Assembly: GCF_022919175.1 (NCBI RefSeq)
Contig: NZ_CP095043.1
Location: 1,798,001-1,862,000, forward strand
From: Leucobacter rhizosphaerae
GTDB lineage: Bacteria; Actinomycetota; Actinomycetes; Actinomycetales; Microbacteriaceae
Direction of reading: 5' to 3'
DNA length: 64,000 nt
The notes beneath the pieces were generated by a model. It was not told the DNA's origin and did no database searches. It saw only the letters and a list, made by a program, of their open reading frames with translations. Made by a program: the position numbers and the translations under genes. This document shows positions 33,832 through 42,056 of this stretch, one piece after another. The first letter of the stretch is position 1. Each line of letters opens with the position of its first letter.

Positions 33832-34410
33832 TCAAAAGGCAATGAACACGGTCTCCTTCTCACCCTGCACGGAGATGTCGTGAGTGAGATACCCCTCGGG
33901 TGTGCGCGTTGCAACGAGCGTAGCGCGCTCCTCCGACGTGAGCGAGGAGAGGAATGGATCCGCGGCGAGCGCGGCAGCGTTCTCCGGCAGGTAGATCCGG
34001 GTGTGCAGCTTGTCGGGCAGCCCGCGCGCGAAGACGACTGCGGCGAAGAACGGCGCCTCGCCGGCGACGGAGCCCGGGTTCCGCGTCCAGAATTCGAAGT
34101 GCCCCTCGTCGCTCGTGAACGCACGGCCGAACCCGGTGAAGGAGTGGTCGTCGCGGGTGAGCGTGCCGCGGACGCGGGGCACACTGCCGTCGGTGTCCGC
34201 GGCGAAGATCTCGACCATCGCGTCGGGGATCGGGTTGCCGGCGCCGTCGAGCACCCGGCCGCTCAGCACGATCGCTCCCGGCGAGTGCGGGAAGGCCACC
34301 TGGTGCTGCTTCGGGAAGGTCGTGCCGTAGGCGAAGAACGGTCCGACGGTCTGTCCCGGCGTCGGCTCGTGGGTCTTGGCGGGAACTCCCGCGGGGGTCG
34401 GTGCGGGCAT
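33832..34410 (-). CDS. pcaG: Protocatechuate 3,4-dioxygenase, alpha subunit
   Basis: The 192-residue protein has the intradiol dioxygenase alpha-subunit fold: GQTVGPFFAYGTTFP, a strand with VLDGAGNPIPDAMVEIFAAD and GHFEFWTRNPG. As in PcaG proteins, the iron ligands are not in this subunit. It pairs with PcaH to cleave protocatechuate to 3-carboxy-cis,cis-muconate. The ATG at 34410 shares one base with the pcaH stop (TGATG), giving tight coupling of the two subunits. Confidence 0.94.
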   Translation of the reverse strand: MPAPTPAGVPAKTHEPTPGQTVGPFFAYGTTFPKQHQVAFPHSPGAIVLSGRVLDGAGNPIPDAMVEIFAADTDGSVPRVRGTLTRDDHSFTGFGRAFTSDEGHFEFWTRNPGSVAGEAPFFAAVVFARGLPDKLHTRIYLPENAAALAADPFLSSLTSEERATLVATRTPEGYLTHDISVQGEKETVFIAF

Positions 34411-35234
34411 CAGTGATCTCCCTCCTCGGGCTCGAACCAGGTCGCGTCGGGGCCGTCGACCACGATGTCGAAGCGGTAGCCCATCGAGAATTCCGGCACA
34501 GTCAGGTCGTGGTCGTAGGCGCCGATGAGACGATCCCGGTCGCGCTGATCGCGGATCGTGTTGTAGATCGGGTCGAGCGGGAAGAGCGGGTCGCCCGGGA
34601 AGTACATCTGGGTGACGATCCGCTGCGTGAACGACGGGCCGAAGACCGAGAAGTGGATGTGGGCCGGTCGCCACGCGTTGACGTGGTTCTTCCAGGGGTA
34701 CGGGCCCGGTTTGATCGTGGTGAACGCGTACGCGCCGTCATCGTCGGTGATCGCGCGCCCCGCGCCCGTGAAGTTCGGGTCGAGCGGCGCCGGGTGCTGA
34801 TCGCGCTGGTGGATGTATCGCCCGGCGGAGTTGGCCTGCCAGATCTCGATGAGCTGGTTGCGAAGCGGCCTCCCCCAGGAGTCGAGCAGCCGGCCCGTCA
34901 CGGTGATGCGCTCACCGAGCGGCTCCCCGCTGTGCTGGAGCGTGAGGTCGGACTCGATCGCGGCGACGTCGCGCTGGCCGTAGGCGGGCGACCAGAGCTC
35001 GATGGTCTCGGGATCGACGAGCTTCAGGTTTTTGGTCGGGTGGCGGAGCAGGCTCGAGCGGTACGGCGGGAAGTCGTGCATCGTGCGCGGGAGGGGCTCG
35101 CCCGCGCGCACGCGGTCGGCATAGGACGCGTGAAGCGCGGCGGTCTCGGCCGTGATCTCGGCCTGGCTGGCCTGATCCGGGGCCGCGAGCAGCGATTCCG
35201 GGGCGGCCGCCGTTGGCGGGGTCTGAGTGGACAT
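34410..35234 (-). CDS. pcaH: Protocatechuate 3,4-dioxygenase, beta subunit
   Basis: The 274-residue protein carries the iron(III) ligands of intradiol dioxygenases: Tyr in SAGRYIHQ, Tyr in PGPYPWKN and two His in PAHIHFSVFG. With PcaG it forms the enzyme that opens the protocatechuate ring. GAAGGAGA precedes the ATG at 35234. It is the first gene of the pcaHGBDC-exporter operon, and the IclR gene on the same strand lies 150 bp upstream. The N-terminal 30 residues are variable and Ala/Pro-rich. Confidence 0.95.
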   Translation of the reverse strand: MSTQTPPTAAAPESLLAAPDQASQAEITAETAALHASYADRVRAGEPLPRTMHDFPPYRSSLLRHPTKNLKLVDPETIELWSPAYGQRDVAAIESDLTLQHSGEPLGERITVTGRLLDSWGRPLRNQLIEIWQANSAGRYIHQRDQHPAPLDPNFTGAGRAITDDDGAYAFTTIKPGPYPWKNHVNAWRPAHIHFSVFGPSFTQRIVTQMYFPGDPLFPLDPIYNTIRDQRDRDRLIGAYDHDLTVPEFSMGYRFDIVVDGPDATWFEPEEGDH

Positions 35235-35304
35235 TGGGGGCTCTCCTTCGAGGTGAATCCTGACGTCCAGGGTGCCAGCGACGGCGGGATCCCACCGCAC
35301 CGAG

Positions 35305-35319
35305 TCTCACTGAGTGGGA
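35305..35319. promoter_or_regulatory. Candidate operator before pcaH
   Basis: The sequence tctcactgagtggga is a partial dyad with 6 of 7 pairs matching around a central g. It lies about 70 bp upstream of pcaH and just downstream of the IclR gene. The size fits an IclR-type site, but a single match is weak evidence. Confidence 0.3.
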
Positions 35320-35384
35320 GTTCGGGATCCGCGCCGTCTCGCGGCACCTGGCCTCTGGGGTGCCGTCCGGGCTTTCACGCGCCG

Positions 35385-36137
35385 TCAGCCCTCCCGCACC
35401 GCCGCGAACAACTCCCGCGCCGACTGCTGCACCAGCGCCGCGAGCTTGCGCTCGTCCGCGCGGTCGATGTGCACGACGAGCCCGAGGGCTGCGGCCGGCA
35501 GGCCCGGGATCGGCGGCAGGGCGGCCGCAACGGAGATGTTGCCGAGGGTCATCTCCTCGCGCGTGAGGGCGTAGCCGCGGGCGCGGGTGCGGTCGAGGTC
35601 CGCGCGCAGTGCTCGCTCGTCGACGATCGTGTGCACCGTCTCGCGCTCGCGGGTCGTCGTGAAGTAGCGCCCCAGCCACGCCGCGTCGCGGGTGGCGAGC
35701 AGCGCCCTGCCGACCCCGGTGGCGTGCAGCGGATCCCGACCCCCCGCGCGGCTCAGCGTCGGAATGGCCCGCTGCCCGGTGACCCGCCCGACCTGCAGCA
35801 CCGTGGCGCACTCGGGCTCGCCGTCGAGCACCCCGAGGTGCACGTTCTCGCCCGTCGCCTCGTAGAGCCGCACGAGGTGCGGGATCGCGGGCTCGCGCAG
35901 GCGCAGCGCGAGCGGGGAGCGCTCGCCGAGCTCCCAGAGGCGGGAGCCGACGGCGTAGCGGTGGCCCGGGGTGCGCACGAGCAGGCCGCGATCGAGCAGC
36001 GTGCCCAGCAGACGGTGCAGCGTCGATGCGGGGAGCCCGGTGCGCTCGGCGAGGCGGGCCGCGGTGAGTTCGGGCTCGTCCTCGCTGAAGCATCCGAGCA
36101 CGGCGAGCGCGCGATCCAGGATCCCCGCACCGGCCAT
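35385..36137 (-). CDS. IclR-family regulator, likely of the pca operon
   Basis: The 250-residue protein has an IclR winged helix (about 6-65, with AARLAERTGLPASTLHRLLGTLLD) and a C-terminal ligand domain. It lies upstream of pcaH on the same strand, as PcaR-type regulators often do. PcaR proteins activate the pca genes in response to beta-ketoadipate or protocatechuate; which ligand applies here is not known. The ATG at 36137 follows GAGGGGC; a GTG at 36146 is possible. It is divergent from a second IclR gene (95 bp between starts). Confidence 0.87.
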   Translation of the reverse strand: MAGAGILDRALAVLGCFSEDEPELTAARLAERTGLPASTLHRLLGTLLDRGLLVRTPGHRYAVGSRLWELGERSPLALRLREPAIPHLVRLYEATGENVHLGVLDGEPECATVLQVGRVTGQRAIPTLSRAGGRDPLHATGVGRALLATRDAAWLGRYFTTTRERETVHTIVDERALRADLDRTRARGYALTREEMTLGNISVAAALPPIPGLPAAALGLVVHIDRADERKLAALVQQSARELFAAVREG

Positions 36138-36232
36138 GCCCCTCACCCCGCTCGCCTCGTTTGTGCTCCTGTGTGCCCGTTCGGACCGAGACTACCGCGC
36201 GTCGCGAACCGGGCGCGTGGCAAGCTGGGCGC

Positions 36233-36991
36233 ATGGCGAACTCTCCGAGCGGCGACTCCGTGATCGGCCGCGTCGTGCGGATCCTCGACACGTTCTCCGC
36301 CGACCGCACCGTGCAGACGGCCAGCGACATCGGCCGCCGCGCCGGGATCCCCGTCTCCACCGCCCACCGCCTCGTCGACGAGTTGGTCACCGCGGGAGTG
36401 CTCGAGCGCGACGACGAGCACCGCGTCCGCCTCGGCATGCGGCTGTGGGAGCTGGCACTCCGCGGGTCGACGGCGCTGCGGCTGCGTCAGGCCGCGCTCC
36501 CCCACATGGAGGCGGTCCAGGCGGCGATCCGCGAGCACACGCAGCTCGCCGTGCTCGAGCAGGGCGAGGCGCTCTTCCTGGAGCGATTGTCGCATCCCGA
36601 CGCGGGCGCCAACATCACGCGCGTGGCCGGGCGGCTGCCGCTGCACGCGTCCTCTTCCGGACTGATCCTCCTGGCGCACGCCGACCCCGCGGTGCGGGAT
36701 CGCATCCTGTCGCAACCGCTGCGCCCCCTCGGCCCGGGCACGGTCACCGACGCCGCCACGCTCGGTCGTCGCCTCCGCGAGATCCGGCGCAGCGGCGTCG
36801 TGATCGCCCCCGGGTCCATCGAGGCCGTTTCGACCGGCGTGGCCGTGCCGATCCGCGACGCGGGCTCGGTCATCGCGGCCCTCTCGATCGTGCTGCCGCG
36901 GGACGCGGATCCCGCACCCGCCGTCTCCGCACTCCAGTCCGCGGCCACCCGCATCGAGGCCGATCTGAAATTCAGTTTTCCCATTCAATGA
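36233..36991 (+). CDS. IclR-family regulator, likely of pobA
   Basis: The 252-residue protein has an IclR-type winged helix (about 8-70, with ASDIGRRAGIPVSTAHRLVDELV) and ligand domain. It lies 73 bp upstream of pobA on the same strand and is a paralogue of the divergent IclR gene. PobR-type regulators of 4-hydroxybenzoate hydroxylase are also IclR members in some bacteria. The ATG at 36233 gives the family N-terminus; the frame is open 72 bp further but with unlikely sequence. AT-rich sequence spanning its stop (about 36960-37010) may hold the pobA promoter. Confidence 0.85.
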   Translation: MANSPSGDSVIGRVVRILDTFSADRTVQTASDIGRRAGIPVSTAHRLVDELVTAGVLERDDEHRVRLGMRLWELALRGSTALRLRQAALPHMEAVQAAIREHTQLAVLEQGEALFLERLSHPDAGANITRVAGRLPLHASSSGLILLAHADPAVRDRILSQPLRPLGPGTVTDAATLGRRLREIRRSGVVIAPGSIEAVSTGVAVPIRDAGSVIAALSIVLPRDADPAPAVSALQSAATRIEADLKFSFPIQ

Positions 36992-37064
36992 GAATCTTCG
37001 AACGACGAACGCGACGGGATCCCACACTGGTCTGAACACGCCATCCCTCAACGGAGAAGGACCC

Positions 37065-38252
37065 ATGACCCTCGAACGCACCCCCGTGACCATCGTCGGA
37101 GCGGGCCCGGCTGGCCTCCTGCTGTCGCACCTCCTCGCAGAGAGCGGCATCGAGTCCATCGTGCTCGACCTCCGCAGCCGCGACGAGATCGAGCAGACGA
37201 TCCGCGCCGGGATCCTGGAGCAGGGCACCGTCGAGCTCCTCGACGGGATCCCGGGCAGCCGCGCCCGCACGGTGGGGCACCGCCACGACGGCATCGAGCT
37301 CCGCTTCGCGGGCGAGGGCCACCGGATCGACTTCCCGGGACTCGTGGGTCGCAGCGTCTGGCTCTACCCGCAGCACGAGGTGCTGAAGGACCTCATCGCG
37401 GCCCGTCTCGCAGCGGGCCAGGACCTGCGCTTCGGCGCCACGGTCGAGCGGGTCGAGGACGCGGGCACGACGTCGCCACGGGTCATCGGCCGCCACGACG
37501 ACGGCACAGCGTTCGAGATCGTCTCGGACTTCGTGGTGGGCGCCGACGGCTCGCGCAGCGTCGTGCGCCCGACCGTCACCGGATCCTCGACCGGCGGGTA
37601 CTTCCGCGAGTACCCGTTCGCGTGGTTCGGGATCCTCTGCGAGGCCCCACCGAGTTCCGAGGAGCTCATCTACAGCAATTCTCCCGAGGGCTTCGCCTTG
37701 ATCAGCCAGCGTTCGGAGACCGTGCAGCGCATGTACTTCCAGTGCGACCCGGATACCGACGTCGACGCGATGAGCGAGGCCGATCTGTGGGAGACGCTCC
37801 AGGCGCGCGTCCCCGGCACCGACCTGGCCGAGGGCCCGATCTTCCAGCGCGACGTGCTCCGCTTCCGCAGTTTCGTGGCGCACGAGCTGCGGCACGGCCG
37901 CGCGGCGCTCGTGGGCGATGCCGCCCACACCGTGCCGCCGACGGGCGCCAAGGGCATGAACCTCGCGATCGCCGACGTGGTGCTGCTGCATCGCGCGCTC
38001 GACGCGCTGCTGCGTCACGCCGACGAGCGCGCGCTCGACGCCTACGCCGAGACCGCGCTCCGCAGGATCTGGAAGGCCCAGCACTTCTCCTGGTGGATGA
38101 CGAGCCTGCTGCACCTCAGTCCCGAGGCGAGCGACTTCGACCGGCTGCGCCAGCTCGGCGAGCTCCGCTCCGTGGTGGAGTCGGAGGCCGGCCAGCGGTA
38201 TCTCGCCGAGGCGTACACCGGCTGGCCGCTCGAGACCGGAGCGCACGGCTGA
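37065..38252 (+). CDS. pobA: 4-hydroxybenzoate 3-monooxygenase
   Basis: The 395-residue FAD monooxygenase has the Rossmann motif VGAGPAG (residues 11-17), the DG motif VVGADGSRSVVR, and the GD motif GDAAHTVPPTGAKGMN near residue 283. Its length and sequence match PobA, which hydroxylates 4-hydroxybenzoate to protocatechuate with NADPH or NADH. AACGGAGAAGGAC precedes the ATG at 37065. With VanAB it feeds the pca operon on the other side of the two IclR genes. The next gene (coproheme decarboxylase) is 48 bp downstream and is probably not functionally linked. Confidence 0.95.
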   Translation: MTLERTPVTIVGAGPAGLLLSHLLAESGIESIVLDLRSRDEIEQTIRAGILEQGTVELLDGIPGSRARTVGHRHDGIELRFAGEGHRIDFPGLVGRSVWLYPQHEVLKDLIAARLAAGQDLRFGATVERVEDAGTTSPRVIGRHDDGTAFEIVSDFVVGADGSRSVVRPTVTGSSTGGYFREYPFAWFGILCEAPPSSEELIYSNSPEGFALISQRSETVQRMYFQCDPDTDVDAMSEADLWETLQARVPGTDLAEGPIFQRDVLRFRSFVAHELRHGRAALVGDAAHTVPPTGAKGMNLAIADVVLLHRALDALLRHADERALDAYAETALRRIWKAQHFSWWMTSLLHLSPEASDFDRLRQLGELRSVVESEAGQRYLAEAYTGWPLETGAHG

Positions 38253-38300
38253 TCCCGAGGCGCCCTTGCGCCCGGCCGCACGGGTCGAGAGGATGAAGGC

Positions 38301-39035
38301 ATGAGCATCTCGGATCCCACCGCCACCGCCGTTCCCGCCCACGCCACGGAGGCCGAGGAGGCTGTCCCGGCATACACACTCTTCGCGGTCTTCCGCGTGA
38401 GTTCGAGCCACCCGGAGGTGCTCGACGGCCGGGACGTCGTCGGCGCCGTGCGGGAGTTCGAGGACGTGGTGGAGGTCATCGGCGGCGAGGACGTCACCCT
38501 CCGCGGCTGCTACGACGTGAGCGGCATGCGCTCCGACGCGGACCTCATGCTCTGGCTGCACGGCACCTCCGCCGAGGATCTCCAGTGGGCGCTCCGCGAG
38601 CTGCGCCGCACCGCACTGCTGCGGCCGCTCGTGCGCGTCTGGGGTGCGGTCGGCGTGCACCGCGAGGCCGAGTTCAATCGCGAGCACGTGCCCGGATTCG
38701 TGCGCGGCGTCGAGGCGAAGCAGTGGCTCGCCGTCTACCCCTTCGTCCGCTCGACCGACTGGTATCTGCTCGACGCCGCGGACCGCAGCCGCATGCTGGC
38801 GGAGCACGGCCGGGCGGGGGCGCAGTACACCGGCGTCGTGGCGAACACGGTCGCCGCATTCGGGCTCGGGGAGTACGAGTGGCTGCTGCCGATGGAGGCC
38901 GACGACCTCACGGAACTCGTCGACATGATGCGCGCGCTCCGCGGGGTCGACGCCCGACGCCACGTGCGCGAAGAGGCCCCGTTCTTCACCGGAAGACGCC
39001 TCGAGATCGCCGAGATCATCGAGGTGCTGCAGTAG
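38301..39035 (+). CDS. hemQ: Coproheme decarboxylase (HemQ/ChdC), chlorite dismutase family
   Basis: The 244-residue protein matches actinobacterial HemQ: it has WLAVYPFVRSTDWYLL with the family YPF segment, and the proximal heme His in RMLAEHGRAG. It makes heme b from coproheme using peroxide, the last step of the coproporphyrin-dependent heme pathway in Gram-positive bacteria. The N-terminus is longer than usual by about 20 residues, Ala/Thr/Glu-rich. No other heme gene is in the window. Confidence 0.9.
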   Translation: MSISDPTATAVPAHATEAEEAVPAYTLFAVFRVSSSHPEVLDGRDVVGAVREFEDVVEVIGGEDVTLRGCYDVSGMRSDADLMLWLHGTSAEDLQWALRELRRTALLRPLVRVWGAVGVHREAEFNREHVPGFVRGVEAKQWLAVYPFVRSTDWYLLDAADRSRMLAEHGRAGAQYTGVVANTVAAFGLGEYEWLLPMEADDLTELVDMMRALRGVDARRHVREEAPFFTGRRLEIAEIIEVLQ

Positions 39036-39142
39036 GGCGAGCCGCTCACTCGGTGTTGCCGTTCGTGACGGGTCGGCGCATTCGACTCTTGACAGCGCCG
39101 GAACTTCCCCGGAGGATAGGCCGAAGCTTCGAGCGCTCCCGT

Positions 39143-39166
39143 GCACGGTCCAGAGTCGGACCGTGC
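39143..39166. terminator. Hairpin downstream of hemQ
   Basis: Perfect 9-bp arms gcacggtcc and ggaccgtgc enclose a 6-base loop. It lies between hemQ and the malic enzyme gene. No T-run follows, so it may be a terminator or a leader structure of the next gene. A TTGACA box stands at 39089-39094 upstream of it, with no clear -10 box. Confidence 0.4.
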
Positions 39167-39232
39167 CGAGGGGTCACCCGCCCTCGACGGCCCTCCCCGG
39201 ACTCCGGTCCCCGATTGTGAGAGCGAGACCCC

Positions 39233-40429
39233 GTGACCACGCATTCCGCCGTACCCACCGCACCCGCTGACACCGCCGACGCAGCATCGCCGATCCCCAT
39301 CTCCGAGGAGGAGATCTTCGCCGCGCACGAGGGCGGCAAGCTCTCGGTCGGGGTCGTCCGCCCGATCGACTCCAAGCGGGATCTCTCGATCGCATACACC
39401 CCGGGCGTCGCCCAGGTGAGCCGGGCGATCGCCGCCGATCCCGCGCTCGCGCAGAGCCACACCTGGGCCTCCCGGCTCGTCGCGGTCGTCTCCGACGGCA
39501 CCGCGGTGCTCGGGCTCGGCGACATCGGCGCGAGCGCATCGCTCCCGGTGATGGAGGGCAAATCGGCCCTCTTCAAGACGTTCGCGGGGCTCGACTCGAT
39601 CCCCATCGTGCTCGACACGACCGATACCGACGAGATCGTCGAGACGCTCGTGCGCATCGCGCCGAGCTTCGGCGCCGTCAATCTCGAGGATGTCGCCGCC
39701 CCGCGCTGCTTCGAGCTCGAGCGCCGGCTCATCGAGGCCCTCGACATGCCCGTCATGCACGATGACCAGCACGGCACCGCGGTCGTGGTGCTCGCGGCCC
39801 TCACCAACGCCGCGAAGGTCGTGGGCAAGGAGCTCGCCGAGCTCCGCGTCGTGATCTCGGGTGCGGGATCGGCGGGCGTTGCGGTCGCCGAGATCCTCCT
39901 GGCCGTGGGCCTCACCGATGTCATCGTGCTCGATTCCCGGGGTACCCTGCATCCGGGCCGCACCGACATCTCCGGCGTGAAGCGGGATCTCGCGGAGCGG
40001 ACCAACCCGCGCCGCATCGAGCACGGCACGACCGCGGCGCTCGCGGGCGCTGACGCCTTCGTCGGCGTATCGTCGTCGACGGTGCCGGAGGCCGACGTGG
40101 CCGGGATGGCCGAGGACGCGATCATCTTCGCCCTCTCGAACCCCGACCCGGAGATCACCCCGGACGTGGCGCGCCAGTACGCGGCCGTCGTCGCGACCGG
40201 GCGCAGCGACTTCCCCAATCAGATCAACAACGTGCTCGCGTTCCCCGGGATCTTCCGCGGCGCACTCGACGCCGGCGCGAAGGGCATCACCCTGCAGATG
40301 AAGATCGCAGCCGCTCACGCGATCTCGGAGCTCGCGCTCGAGGGGCTTTCGGTCGACCGCATCGTGCCGAGCCCGCTCGACCCGCGCGTGGCGCCCGCCG
40401 TGGCCGCCGCGGTGATCGCCGCAGTGTGA
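39233..40429 (+). CDS. NAD(P)-dependent malic enzyme
   Basis: The 398-residue protein is a short malic enzyme without the phosphotransacetylase-like domain. It has the N-terminal region SIAYTPGVAQVSRAI, the metal/substrate segment VNLEDVAAPRCFEL followed by MHDDQHGTA, and a dinucleotide fold ISGAGSAGVAVAE. It decarboxylates malate to pyruvate. It could recycle carbon skeletons from the aromatic pathway, but it is a general housekeeping enzyme. The GTG at 39233 has only a weak ribosome site. Confidence 0.93.
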   Translation: MTTHSAVPTAPADTADAASPIPISEEEIFAAHEGGKLSVGVVRPIDSKRDLSIAYTPGVAQVSRAIAADPALAQSHTWASRLVAVVSDGTAVLGLGDIGASASLPVMEGKSALFKTFAGLDSIPIVLDTTDTDEIVETLVRIAPSFGAVNLEDVAAPRCFELERRLIEALDMPVMHDDQHGTAVVVLAALTNAAKVVGKELAELRVVISGAGSAGVAVAEILLAVGLTDVIVLDSRGTLHPGRTDISGVKRDLAERTNPRRIEHGTTAALAGADAFVGVSSSTVPEADVAGMAEDAIIFALSNPDPEITPDVARQYAAVVATGRSDFPNQINNVLAFPGIFRGALDAGAKGITLQMKIAAAHAISELALEGLSVDRIVPSPLDPRVAPAVAAAVIAAV

Positions 40430-40477
40430 TCGGACCGGTCGAGCGCGACACCACCGCGCGGCCTGATCGGTCCGGTC
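40428..40477. terminator. Bidirectional hairpin between malic enzyme and thiolase genes
   Basis: Arms gatcggaccg (40428-40437) and cggtccggtc (40468-40477) match at 9 of 10 positions, and a smaller gcgcg...cgcgc dyad lies between them. The genes on either side converge, so a shared terminator is plausible. Confidence 0.45.
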
Positions 40478-40499
40478 CGGAAAGCCCGGTCCTGCGCGA

Positions 40500-41669
40500 C
40501 TACACCGCGCGGAGGATCACCGCGCTGCCCTGACCGCCACCGCCGCAGATCCCGACCGCGCCGAGCGAACCCGAGCCGAGCGCCGCGAGCTGACGAGCCA
40601 GGGTGCCGACGATCCGAGCCCCGGAGGCCCCGATCGGGTGGCCGAGCGCGATCGCGCCGCCGTGCGTGTTGACGATGGCGGGATCGAGTCCGAGCTCTCT
40701 CGTCGACTGCACGCCGACCGCGGCGAAGGCCTCGTTGATCTCGACGGCAGCGAGGTCCGTCGTCTCGGCGTCGGTCTTCGCGAGCGCCGCCGCGATCGCG
40801 CGCGCGGGCTGCGAGTGCAGGTGGGTGTCGGGGCCGGCCACGAACGCGGTCGCCTCCACACGCGCGAGCGGGGCGAGTCCGAGACGCTCTGCGGCGGCCT
40901 CGCTCACGATCACGAGGGCGGCGGCGCCGTCGGTGATCTGCGACGCGTTGCCGGCGGTGATGGTGCCGTTCGCGGCGAAGGCGGGACGCAGCCCCGCGAG
41001 CGTCTCGGCGGTGGTGTCCGCGCGGATCCCATCGTCGGCGGACACGACCGTGTCACCGCGGCGGGACGTCACCGTGAACGGCGCGATCTCACCGGCGAAG
41101 AACTCCGCGGAGGCCGCGGCGCGCTGGTGGGACGCGGCGGCGAAGGTGTCCTGCTCCCCGCGGGTCAGGGCGAGCGGTGCGTTGCCCTGCTCGGTCAGCG
41201 CGCCCATCGCGATCTGGTCGAACGCGTCGGAGAGCCCGTCACGATCCACGGTGTCGACGAGCTCGGCGGCCCCGTACTTCGTGCCCGCGCGCAGCGGGAT
41301 CACGTGCGGCGCCAGCGACATCGATTCCTGGCCGACCGCGACGACGATCTCGGCCTCGCCGGCGTTGATGAGCCGCACCGCCTGCGAGACCGCCTCGGTG
41401 CCCGACAGGCACACGGCGTTCAGGGTGATCGCGGGGACCCCCATCGGGATGCCCGCCGCCACCGCGGTCTGCCTGGCCGGGTTCTGCCCGGCACCCGCCT
41501 GCAGCACCTGCCCGGCCACGACGGTGTCGACCTGTTCTGCGGCGACGCCGGCGCTCTCGAGCGCCGCACGCACCGCGTGCGCACCGAGCACCGTGGCGGG
41601 CTGCCCGGCCAGCTGTCCGGTGAAGCGGGTGAACGGGGTGCGGGCGTATCCCGCGATCAGTGCGGTCAT
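40500..41669 (-). CDS. Acetyl-CoA acetyltransferase (thiolase)
   Basis: The 389-residue thiolase has the acylated Cys in NAVCLSGTEA, the His in ALGHPIGASGAR and the C-terminal Cys in GICGGGGQG. It condenses or cleaves acyl-CoA thioesters. It could supply the 3-oxoadipyl-CoA cleavage step of the beta-ketoadipate pathway, but no pcaIJ genes are adjacent, and the closest length match is biosynthetic or degradative acetoacetyl-CoA thiolase. The role is left open. Confidence 0.92.
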   Translation of the reverse strand: MTALIAGYARTPFTRFTGQLAGQPATVLGAHAVRAALESAGVAAEQVDTVVAGQVLQAGAGQNPARQTAVAAGIPMGVPAITLNAVCLSGTEAVSQAVRLINAGEAEIVVAVGQESMSLAPHVIPLRAGTKYGAAELVDTVDRDGLSDAFDQIAMGALTEQGNAPLALTRGEQDTFAAASHQRAAASAEFFAGEIAPFTVTSRRGDTVVSADDGIRADTTAETLAGLRPAFAANGTITAGNASQITDGAAALVIVSEAAAERLGLAPLARVEATAFVAGPDTHLHSQPARAIAAALAKTDAETTDLAAVEINEAFAAVGVQSTRELGLDPAIVNTHGGAIALGHPIGASGARIVGTLARQLAALGSGSLGAVGICGGGGQGSAVILRAV

Positions 41670-41832
41670 CGAGCGGACTCCTCACGGGAAGCGGTGGATG
41701 GTGGCGCGGACGCGAAACGTGCGCGTCCGGAGCCGTGCCTCCAGTGTGACGCATGCGACGGCACCGCGACGGAGCAACCTCGCACAGTGGTCCGGGCTTC
41801 AGGTGTGCGCGTGCGCGCCCGGACACCACAAA

Positions 41833-41858
41833 GGCCCCCGTCACGAATGACGAGGGCC
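41833..41858 (-). terminator. Rho-independent terminator of the tRNA-Thr gene
   Basis: Read on the minus strand, an 11-bp stem (ggccctcgtca and tgacgggggcc, 10 of 11 pairs) with a 4-base loop is followed by tttgtg. It lies 6 bp after the end of the tRNA gene, on its downstream side. Confidence 0.7.
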
Positions 41859-41863
41859 AGGAG

Positions 41864-41935
41864 AGCCGCCTGTCGGATTTGAACCGACGACCTGTTCTTT
41901 ACGAGGGAACTGCTCTACCCCTGAGCTAAGGCGGC
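41864..41935 (-). tRNA. tRNA-Thr (anticodon CGT)
   Basis: The 72-nt sequence folds as a cloverleaf on the minus strand: acceptor stem gccgcct paired with aggcggc, D-arm with gctcaggggtagagc, anticodon loop ctcgtaa giving CGU, and T-arm with ggttcaaatcc. One mismatch (C-A) closes the anticodon stem. The discriminator base is T and CCA is not encoded. CGU reads ACG codons, common in a GC-rich genome. Confidence 0.93.
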
Positions 41936-42056
41936 GTGGTGCGAAATTGCTCTCGCACACGAGGGTCCACTCTAGCACGATTGCCACCCCGATCTCGACG
42001 CCGCCGACGCCGGGCGAAGCTGCCCCGGCGGCACGGGACCCGGCGACGCACACCCC

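Noticed and set aside
40500..41669. 3-oxoadipyl-CoA thiolase (pcaF)
   Set aside because: Plausible from the pathway, but no pcaIJ genes are adjacent and the motifs are shared by all thiolases; the name would be a guess.
41841..42053. Small minus-strand protein over the tRNA-Thr region
   Set aside because: The frame reads through the tRNA gene and has no ribosome site; the tRNA and its terminator explain the DNA.
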